IMG/VR virus record: IMGVR_UViG_3300032235_000776
Span: 1-64,000 of that record
DNA: 64,000 nt
Origin: a virus
Direction: 5' to 3' (one strand)
Position numbers and translations under genes: made by a program. This document shows positions 5,735-10,499 of the stretch, one piece after another (within the stretch, counting starts at the first letter, position 1; every line of letters begins with the position of its first letter). A model generated the notes under the pieces. It made no database searches and was not told the origin of the DNA. It saw nothing but the letters and a program-made list of their open reading frames with translations.

Positions 5735-5914
5735 ATGGAAAAAGTATTTACATATTTAATAAATATTATAAAGAGAAAGAAAATTAAATATAGCACAGGA
5801 CTATGGCATCAATTACACAAAGGAAATGTTATTATATATAATAGTCATCGTAATATTACTAAAAAAGAAGTAGATGAAGTTATTAGTAATTTATTAAATG
5901 GAAAAAATCTTTAG
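5735..5914 (+). CDS. Hypothetical small basic protein, 59 aa
   Basis: Starts MEKVFTYLINIIKRKK, a basic amphipathic helix nearly identical in pattern to the N-terminus of the next small protein (MEKIFRYLINTIRRDR), so the two look like paralogues. It ends at TAG (5912-5914), and suppression would add only four residues. Too short for automatic ORF calling but supported by the paralogy. Function unknown. Confidence 0.5.
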   Translation: MEKVFTYLINIIKRKKIKYSTGLWHQLHKGNVIIYNSHRNITKKEVDEVISNLLNGKNL

Positions 5915-6056
5915 ATATTTAATTAACACAATAAGAAGAGATAGGCCTTCCGGAGTACTTTGGGATTCTTTTTCTAAATCTCAAAAAGAAAATTTTTCAA
6001 AAAAAATCCTGACCCATAAAGAATATATTGATATAAGAGACGGAATATTTGGATAA
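5898..6056 (+). CDS. Hypothetical small basic protein, 52 aa
   Basis: ATG 5898, TAA 6054-6056, overlapping the previous gene by 17 bases in another frame. The N-terminal MEKIFRYLINTIRRDR helix is related to that of its neighbour; the rest is charged. Its last bases carry the -33 element of the next promoter. Function unknown. Confidence 0.5.
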   Translation: MEKIFRYLINTIRRDRPSGVLWDSFSKSQKENFSKKILTHKEYIDIRDGIFG

Positions 6057-6079
6057 TTAAAAATAAAGTATTATATTTG
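6048..6079 (+). promoter_or_regulatory. Promoter of tRNA operon 2
   Basis: TTTG (6048-6051), 20-bp spacer, TATATTTG (6072-6079). The leader ATG follows at 6087. Confidence 0.8.
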
Positions 6080-6086
6080 TAGTATA

Positions 6087-6140
6087 ATGATGAAGCAATA
6101 TTCATATAGTTCACTCTATTTACCTGATTATTCGGGCTAG
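6087..6140 (+). CDS. Leader peptide 2 of tRNA operon 2, 17 aa ending at UAG
   Basis: The ORF reads through YSYSSLYL (residues 5-12) and later Tyr-Ser-Gly to a TAG at 6138-6140. The downstream operon encodes Leu(CUN), Leu(UUR), Ser(UCN), Ser(AGY), Tyr and the UAG suppressor, and the leader holds a codon for each: CTC, TTA, TCA/TCG, AGT, TAT four times, and TAG. If TAG is decoded, translation continues 12 codons to a TAA (6177-6179) in the loop of the terminator, so a ribosome there would block hairpin formation. Leader codons 6103-6112 pair with 6145-6154 (10 bp, one G-U). K3, Q4, P13, D14 and G17 are outside the set. Confidence 0.72.
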   Translation: MMKQYSYSSLYLPDYSG

Positions 6141-6165
6141 GAGAGAACTGTATGTAAAAATATAG

Positions 6166-6196
6166 AAACCCTGGCCTAATAAGTCAGGGTTTTTTA
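6166..6196 (+). terminator. Attenuator terminator 2
   Basis: AAACCCTG (6166-6173) pairs with CAGGGTTT (6185-6192) before a T-run. CCTGGCCT (6170-6177) can instead pair with GGGCTAGG (6134-6141) in the leader over 8 bp (two G-U), a segment that contains the TAG codon. tRNA-Leu starts four bases downstream. Confidence 0.8.
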
Positions 6197-6199
6197 TTT

Positions 6200-6273
6200 A
6201 CCTCTGTGGGCAAACGGTAAAGTCACTGGTCTTAGAAACCAGAGTTTTGGGAGTTCGAATCTCCCCAGGGGTA
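6200..6273 (+). tRNA. tRNA-Leu(TAG) with short variable arm
   Basis: Acceptor ACCTCTG/CAGGGGT, anticodon stem CTGGT/ACCAG with loop CTTAGAA, T-arm GGGAG/CTCCC. The variable region is only six bases, whereas bacterial Leu tRNAs have a long arm. It reads CUN; charging identity may be unusual. Confidence 0.8.
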
Positions 6274-6277
6274 CAAT

Positions 6278-6359
6278 GCATCGGTGGTGAAACTGGTAGA
6301 CGCAAGGGACTTAAAATCCCTCGACATATGTCATGTGGGTTCGATTCCCACCCGGTGCA
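6278..6359 (+). tRNA. tRNA-Leu(TAA)
   Basis: Acceptor GCATCGG/CCGGTGC, anticodon stem GGGA/TCCC with loop CTTAAAA, long variable arm, T-loop TTCGATT, discriminator A. Canonical class II Leu tRNA. Confidence 0.93.
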
Positions 6360-6364
6360 CAAAT

Positions 6365-6450
6365 AGTAGGTATGCTAGTGGCCTAGCAGTCAGTCTTGAA
6401 AACTGATATACATGGTGAAAATCATGGGGGATCGATACCTCTACCTACTG
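6365..6450 (+). tRNA. tRNA-Ser(TGA)
   Basis: Acceptor AGTAGGT/ACCTACT, anticodon stem CAGT/ACTG with loop CTTGAAA, long variable arm, discriminator G. The T-loop reads ATCGATA, departing from TTCRAnT. Confidence 0.85.
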
Positions 6451-6455
6451 CATAT

Positions 6456-6538
6456 AGAAAGTAAACTGAACTGGGTTTAGGCTCCCCTGCTAAGGGATGC
6501 GTAGAGATATCTATTTGGTTCGATTCCAATTCTTTCTG
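6456..6538 (+). tRNA. tRNA-Ser(GCT)
   Basis: Acceptor AGAAAGT with TCTTTCT (6 of 7 pairs), anticodon stem TCCC/GGGA with loop CTGCTAA, long variable arm, T-loop TTCGATT, discriminator G. Confidence 0.85.
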
Positions 6539-6544
6539 CTATAA

Positions 6545-6625
6545 CCCAACGATGGTAAGGTGGTGAAATCAGAGCACTGTAAATGCTTCGCTTCGGCTAT
6601 TTAGGTTCGATTCCTAACGGTGGGA
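6545..6625 (+). tRNA. tRNA-Tyr(GTA)
   Basis: Acceptor CCCAACG/CGGTGGG (6 of 7), anticodon stem GAGCA/TGCTT with loop CTGTAAA, long variable arm typical of bacterial Tyr, discriminator A. Confidence 0.85.
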
Positions 6626-6644
6626 CAAAAAAATTTAAAAAATA

Positions 6645-6675
6645 TTTGACAAATAAATAAAAAGTCATATATTTG
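6645..6675 (+). promoter_or_regulatory. Promoter of the suppressor tRNA - PTH2 unit
   Basis: TTTG (6645-6648), 19-bp spacer, TATATTTG (6668-6675): exact consensus. It can drive the suppressor tRNA and the following gene independently of attenuator 2. Confidence 0.8.
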
Positions 6676-6686
6676 TAGTGATATAA

Positions 6687-6756
6687 GGACTAATGCTAGT
6701 GGTTAGCAACTTCTCTCTAAAAGAAGCGTCTAAGGGTTCGATTCCCTTTTAGTCCT
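6687..6756 (+). tRNA. Amber suppressor tRNA (anticodon CTA)
   Basis: Acceptor GGACTAA/TTAGTCC (7 of 7), anticodon stem CTTCT/AGAAG with loop CTCTAAA giving anticodon CTA, which reads UAG; T-arm AAGGG/CCCTT with loop TTCGATT. Class I variable arm. Suppressor tRNAs of this kind occur in crAss-like phages that read TAG as sense, often glutamine; the charged amino acid here is not determined. Confidence 0.9.
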
Positions 6757-6758
6757 CC

Positions 6759-7079
6759 ATGGCTTAGATTAAAAAACTCGTAACCGTAACCCGTAGAGAT
6801 TTAACTATCTCTCAACAAGCTGTACAATCTACACATGCAGCTTTAGATTTTGTATTTCAAAATCCCATAACAGCTTTGTTATGGCATCAATCAAATTACC
6901 TTATTCAATTAACCGTAGCTGACGAGGAGGAGTTACTGAATTTAAAAGTCAAACTCTCCGATGTCTCTGTAAAGCATACTGCTTTCAGAGAACCAGATAT
7001 GGACAATCAATTAACTGCTATATGTATAGCACCTGGTAAATTAACAAAGGAAATAACAAAAAAATTTAAATTATTATGA
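6759..7079 (+). CDS. Peptidyl-tRNA hydrolase 2-like protein, 106 aa, in-frame TAG at codon 3
   Basis: Read from ATG 6759 the frame is Met-Ala-TAG-Ile-Lys-Lys and continues open to TGA 7079. After the TAG comes KKLVTVTRRDLTISQQ and STHAALDF, the N-terminal hallmark of PTH2 (compare VVRKDLKM...VAHAAL), then EEELLNLKVKL and FREPDMDNQLTAI, the conserved second half. PTH2 frees tRNAs from stalled peptidyl-tRNA. No ATG lies between the TAG and the domain, so a full protein needs UAG suppression, by the tRNA two bases upstream. The PTH2 catalytic lysine position appears to be Gln, so activity is uncertain. Stop overlaps the next start (ATGA). Confidence 0.82.
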
Positions 7080-7405
7080 TCGCAACTCGCATTATATCCG
7101 CAGAAAATGAAATTTATAATGGTAGACTCATTATAAAATTTGACAGACATAGAATAGTGTTACCTAATAACAACAGTAAAAGAATGTATTTAGGTAAAAG
7201 AAGATACAGAGAATTAATGAATTCAGCAGTAAGTAAAGATATACCTTTAAGATATACTGATGAATATCTATATCATTTACCAAAGAAACTAAAAGAAAGT
7301 ATAGTATTCGATGAACCTGTTAAAGTACAACCTGTTAAAACTCAAGTAGTTACAGAAGAACCTATAAAACAAAAAAGATTTTTTCGATCTTTATTTGGTT
7401 TGTAA
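7076..7405 (+). CDS. Hypothetical basic protein, 109 aa
   Basis: Translationally coupled to the PTH2-like gene (ATGA overlap). A basic N-terminal part (RLIIKFDRHRIVLPNN, KRMYLGKRRYREL) is followed by a repetitive linker (EPVKVQPVKTQVV) and a C-terminal KRFFRSLFGL amphipathic tail. The basic content would suit RNA or ribosome binding, an inference from composition and from the neighbouring translation genes. The -33 element of tRNA operon 3 lies in its last codons. Confidence 0.65.
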   Translation: MIATRIISAENEIYNGRLIIKFDRHRIVLPNNNSKRMYLGKRRYRELMNSAVSKDIPLRYTDEYLYHLPKKLKESIVFDEPVKVQPVKTQVVTEEPIKQKRFFRSLFGL

Positions 7406-7425
7406 AAATAAAAGTTGTATATTTG
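7394..7425 (+). promoter_or_regulatory. Promoter of tRNA operon 3
   Basis: TTTG (7394-7397), 20-bp spacer, TATATTTG (7418-7425); leader ATG at 7430. Confidence 0.8.
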
Positions 7426-7429
7426 TAGT

Positions 7430-7504
7430 ATGAAAGTAACATTTACACAGCGTCCAGAGCAACATACCCCATGTTTTACATGGAGTGCTAGGGTCATTGT
7501 GTAA
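7430..7504 (+). CDS. Leader peptide 3 of tRNA operon 3, 24 aa
   Basis: Residues 4-17 read TFTQRPEQHTPCFT: fourteen in a row drawn only from the eight amino acids whose tRNAs follow (Glu, Pro, Cys, Phe, Thr, Arg, Gln, His), and all eight occur. The Arg codon is CGT, matching Arg-ACG of this operon and not Arg-TCT of operon 1. Sensor codons at 7440-7449 pair with 7498-7507 (CATTTACACA/TGTGTAAATG, 10 bp), and ACCC 7466-7469 can hold GGGT 7491-7494. Stalling would free GCTAGGGT (7487-7494) for antitermination; a ribosome reaching the TAA at 7502 would cover it. Confidence 0.78.
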   Translation: MKVTFTQRPEQHTPCFTWSARVIV

Positions 7505-7532
7505 ATGCATATTCAATATGTCAAAGACTTTG

Positions 7533-7560
7533 AACCCTGGCTAAACACCAGGGTTTTTTG
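7533..7560 (+). terminator. Attenuator terminator 3
   Basis: AACCCTGG (7533-7540) pairs with CCAGGGTT (7548-7555) before TTTT. ACCCTGGC (7534-7541) can instead pair with GCTAGGGT (7487-7494) in the leader over 8 bp (one G-U). tRNA-Glu starts seven bases after the T-run. Confidence 0.8.
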
Positions 7561-7566
7561 TTTTAT

Positions 7567-7639
7567 GCTCGGTTAGTTCACATGGTTAAAACAGTGGGTT
7601 TTCACCCCACAGTAACGAGTTCGATTCTCGTACCGAGTA
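7567..7639 (+). tRNA. tRNA-Glu(TTC)
   Basis: Acceptor GCTCGGT/ACCGAGT (G-U first pair), anticodon stem GTGGG/CCCAC with loop TTTTCAC, T-arm ACGAG/CTCGT, discriminator A. Confidence 0.9.
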
Positions 7640-7646
7640 CAAAATT

Positions 7647-7734
7647 CGGGGAGTAGGTCTGTAGTCTGGTAGCAGTCCTGCCTTGGAAGCAGGTGGAGTA
7701 AAATCCCTCGTTGGTTCGAATCCAACCTTCCCGA
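7647..7734 (+). tRNA. tRNA-Pro(TGG) with long variable arm
   Basis: Acceptor CGGGGAG/CTTCCCG, anticodon stem CCTGC/GCAGG with loop CTTGGAA, T-arm GTTGG/CCAAC. The variable region is about 16 nt, unusual for Pro. Confidence 0.87.
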
Positions 7735-7740
7735 CAATAA

Positions 7741-7812
7741 GTTAGGTTGACTGAATGGTAAGGTCACGGTCTGCAAAACCGCTGTTCGTAGGTTCGATTC
7801 CTACACCTAACT
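7741..7812 (+). tRNA. tRNA-Cys(GCA)
   Basis: Acceptor GTTAGGT/ACCTAAC, anticodon stem CGGT/ACCG with loop CTGCAAA, T-arm GTAGG/CCTAC, discriminator T as for Cys. Confidence 0.92.
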
Positions 7813-7816
7813 CTAT

Positions 7817-7891
7817 GGTACATGAGCTAGTCTGGTGATTCAGCGCATGCCTGAAGAGCATGAGAATAAGGTTCGATTCCTTGATGTACCA
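7817..7891 (+). tRNA. tRNA-Phe(GAA)
   Basis: Acceptor GGTACAT/ATGTACC, anticodon stem CATGC/GCATG with loop CTGAAGA, T-arm TAAGG/CCTTG, discriminator A. Confidence 0.9.
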
Positions 7892-7898
7892 CAAATAA

Positions 7899-7972
7899 GC
7901 CTCCAAAGCATAATTGGCTTGATGCACCCGGTTTGTACCCGGGATAACTGGGTTCGACTCCTAGTGGAGGCT
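7899..7972 (+). tRNA. tRNA-Thr(TGT)
   Basis: Acceptor GCCTCCA/TGGAGGC, anticodon stem CCCGG/CCGGG with loop TTTGTAC, T-arm CTGGG/CCTAG, discriminator T. Confidence 0.9.
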
Positions 7973-7973
7973 C

Positions 7974-8045
7974 TAAGATATAGTTCAGTGAATAGAACAT
8001 CTCCCTACGAAGGAGAAGACATAGGTTTGAATCCTATTATCTTAT
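7974..8045 (+). tRNA. tRNA-Arg(ACG)
   Basis: Acceptor TAAGATA/TATCTTA, anticodon stem TCTCC/GGAGA with loop CTACGAA, T-arm ATAGG/CCTAT with loop TTTGAAT. Reads CGN after A-to-I editing; leader 3 uses CGT. Confidence 0.9.
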
Positions 8046-8047
8046 CC

Positions 8048-8120
8048 ACTCCGGTCTTCTAATCGGCAGGAAATCTAACTTTGAATTAGATAATAGTAGG
8101 TTCGAATCCTCTCTGGAGTA
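8048..8120 (+). tRNA. tRNA-Gln(TTG)
   Basis: Acceptor ACTCCGG/CTGGAGT, anticodon stem TCTAA/TTAGA with loop CTTTGAA, T-loop TTCGAAT on a partly mismatched stem, discriminator A. Confidence 0.87.
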
Positions 8121-8126
8121 CAATAT

Positions 8127-8198
8127 GGTGTTTGAAGCATTAAGGTGATGCGCTTTCTTGTGACGAAAGAGAATACGGCTCAATACCGTACTAACACC
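8127..8198 (+). tRNA. tRNA-His(GTG)
   Basis: An extra 5' G faces a C at position 73, the histidine identity element. Anticodon stem CTTTC/GAAAG with loop TTGTGAC, T-stem TACGG/CCGTA with loop CTCAATA (C at position 54). Last tRNA of operon 3. Confidence 0.88.
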
Positions 8199-8282
8199 CT
8201 AATCCATATTCCAATCTATCATAAGTAGGATTATTCCTACTATAATACCAACAATAAATCCTTTAATTATTAAGGCTTCCAT
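8199..8282 (-). CDS. Putative single-span membrane micropeptide, 27 aa
   Basis: ATG at 8282-8280 overlaps the end of the glycosyltransferase gene; stop TAG at 8201-8199 abuts tRNA-His. The sequence MEALIIKGFIVGIIVGII followed by LLMIDWNMD is one hydrophobic helix with a charged C-terminus, as in small holin- or toxin-like membrane peptides. Short, so chance is possible, but the composition and the coupled position at the operon's end support it. Confidence 0.4.
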   Translation of the reverse strand: MEALIIKGFIVGIIVGIILLMIDWNMD

Positions 8283-9984
8283 TAATTAAATTATTAAGTA
8301 ATTCTCTATCTTCTGCTGCTTTATACCAACCTTTTTCATAGAGAGCATCCATTTGACCACCTCTTGAAAAGTGATTGTGAATTGTTTTAGTATTCTCTAC
8401 AATTGCAGCTAAACCCTTGCTTCTCATTTGATGCCATAACCAATTGTCACAACCTACGTGATGGAAGCGAGTATCAAAGATTTCTCCATTTGATAAATAA
8501 TCAATTGCACTTCTTTTGATCATGAAGTGTTCGCACTCTTGTACACCGGTGTTAAAGATAAGTAACTCATAACCAACCTTTTGTGATTTAATTACTGCTT
8601 TGATAAAGTCATCTGCATGGAATACTACATCACTTGCAGCAAAGCAAATAAAGTATCCATTACTTTCTTGTACTCCAATTTTTACTTTTTCCGGCACAGT
8701 TTCATCTCCTTCAATAGTATGAATAGAAATTAACTCCTGAGGATAGTTTTGTTTTGCAATGGAAGCCAGGCATTTATCCAATCCTTCATCTCTATAACCC
8801 ACTACATGAGGGATAATAACAGAGATAGTTGGTAATCCATTGTAAAATCTAAAGTCTCTTAGATAATCCGAGTTATTTGGTTGGTATTCTAAGCACTTAT
8901 TAAGGTGCTCCTTAGCTTCATTAATCATTCCCATAAAGCCATATGCAACATATAGTATTCTATGAGGCTCGTCAGTGTAATGACTCATGTTATTTGCATA
9001 ATAATTATTATATGGAATCTCTAAAGCAGCTTTAGCATATGCTACAGCCTGTAAAAGTCTATTATTAAGTAAGTAAAAATTAGCAAATTCAATGTAAGGT
9101 TCTCTTCTTGAGCCATCAGTGTAGATAGATTGGTTATAGTAATCAACCTGTTTATCCGGCATATTGAGAAATCCATAGCATCTACCTATAAAAATCATGC
9201 TTTGAGCATTTTCCATAGGCATTTTACCCATCGTAAGATGTCTTTTTAACTCTCTAATAGCACTTCTATATCTACCGGTAAACATTAATTCTCTACCAAA
9301 GTAGTGAGAGTTACGATCATTCTCAGGATTAAGGTAAGTATCAATTGCAAGACCTCTTAAGTAATGAGATCTGTTAGTTTCTGGGTTTTGAAAGTGCTCT
9401 AACTTGATTACATCCTCTCCAACATACTGTCTTTTTGCATCTCCCTGTAAAACTTCATGAATTACACCTACCCATTTTAAGCATCTTCTATCATATGCCT
9501 TAGAATGCAGGAATTGAATTGCTGGAGATCCATCAGGAAGGTGACTAAATACAAAATTATACTCCAATTGTTGGATATTATCATCAATTAATTTAGAAAT
9601 TAGATCAATATTAAAGGAAGTAAAGATTTCATCACAATCAGGAGTAAAAATAAAGTCTGTATTGGAGAATGTTGCAATGTAATTCCTTGCAGATGAGTAG
9701 TCAAACTGTCTATCTCCTTCTTTAATTACGTTTGCATCTCCATCTACTACATATTTTTCATTAATTTTGGAAGAAAGCTCTTCATCAACCTTAATAAGGA
9801 ACTTATCTCCTACTGTAATGACATTTGCTCCCCAATTTTTAGCTACTTCCACTGTATTATCAGTAGATCCAGTGTCAAGAATATGTACTTCTCCTCCTCT
9901 GGCTTTAAATTCATCCAGGGATTTTAATAATCTTGGTAGAGTCTTAGACTCATTCCTTGCAATTAGGCAAAATGAAAAATTCAT
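8263..9984 (-). CDS. Two-domain family 2 glycosyltransferase with TPR-like middle, 573 aa
   Basis: The N-terminal GT2 domain has FCLIARNESKTLPRLLKSL, EVHILDTGSTDNT and a metal-binding TPDCDE (DxD-type) motif. The middle (about 200-380) is helical and TPR-like, and a second GT-A-like domain starts at PTISVIIPHVVGYRDEGLDKCL. Substrate is unknown. It follows a collagen-like fibre whose repeats place threonine at the third position; in the Bacillus spore protein BclA such GPT repeats are O-glycosylated, so fibre glycosylation is a reasonable inference. Host surface modification is the alternative. ATG 9984 is preferred over an upstream TTG. Confidence 0.85.
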   Translation of the reverse strand: MNFSFCLIARNESKTLPRLLKSLDEFKARGGEVHILDTGSTDNTVEVAKNWGANVITVGDKFLIKVDEELSSKINEKYVVDGDANVIKEGDRQFDYSSARNYIATFSNTDFIFTPDCDEIFTSFNIDLISKLIDDNIQQLEYNFVFSHLPDGSPAIQFLHSKAYDRRCLKWVGVIHEVLQGDAKRQYVGEDVIKLEHFQNPETNRSHYLRGLAIDTYLNPENDRNSHYFGRELMFTGRYRSAIRELKRHLTMGKMPMENAQSMIFIGRCYGFLNMPDKQVDYYNQSIYTDGSRREPYIEFANFYLLNNRLLQAVAYAKAALEIPYNNYYANNMSHYTDEPHRILYVAYGFMGMINEAKEHLNKCLEYQPNNSDYLRDFRFYNGLPTISVIIPHVVGYRDEGLDKCLASIAKQNYPQELISIHTIEGDETVPEKVKIGVQESNGYFICFAASDVVFHADDFIKAVIKSQKVGYELLIFNTGVQECEHFMIKRSAIDYLSNGEIFDTRFHHVGCDNWLWHQMRSKGLAAIVENTKTIHNHFSRGGQMDALYEKGWYKAAEDRELLNNLINGSLNN

Positions 9985-9995
9985 GCACAAATATA

Positions 9996-10499
9996 TTACT
10001 TTTCCAGTAATTCTATTGCATCAATGTTCTCAACTTCTAATTTTAAATTGTCATCTGCCCATTCTTTAAATGGATTCGGCAACATACTGTACCACTTAGA
10101 TAGTCCAAGTACCCAAGCAAGGTACTCATAGCAATAGAATTTCTCTGCTGCCTTTCTTTCATCGGTATAACCATAGTACTTTCCAGTAACTGTGTTTATT
10201 AATTGATAGAAAAGCAAACTTGCAAAGTCATACTTAGTATTACCTACTTTTGATAGGGCTTTTGCTCTATATGACTTAGGTACTTTGTATACTGTTACCT
10301 TTTGTTCTTTAATCCAATCTTTAAAAGGGATTAATATAACTCCATGCATGTCCGCTTCCACTATAAATTGATTTTTATCAATTGTAATAAGGAATGCTGC
10401 GTGGTTGTAATAAGTTTTTGCAAACTTACGAATTGCCCAAGAGATAAATGTCAAGGGTCTTTTCCAATTTAATGGTGTGTGTACTATTAGTGCTTTCAT
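9996..10499 (-). CDS. Permuted papain-fold (NlpC/P60, YiiX-like) hydrolase, 167 aa
   Basis: The order of candidate catalytic residues is His in YYNHAAFLI, Glu in FIVEADMHGV and Cys in KFYCYEYLAWVLG, the circularly permuted arrangement of YiiX/YebB-like NlpC/P60 proteins, which cleave peptide or amide bonds in cell walls or lipids. No signal peptide. Its ATG overlaps the fibre stop by one base (TAATG), so the pair is co-translated; it could be a tail-associated wall hydrolase or a fibre-processing enzyme. Confidence 0.7.
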   Translation of the reverse strand: MKALIVHTPLNWKRPLTFISWAIRKFAKTYYNHAAFLITIDKNQFIVEADMHGVILIPFKDWIKEQKVTVYKVPKSYRAKALSKVGNTKYDFASLLFYQLINTVTGKYYGYTDERKAAEKFYCYEYLAWVLGLSKWYSMLPNPFKEWADDNLKLEVENIDAIELLEK

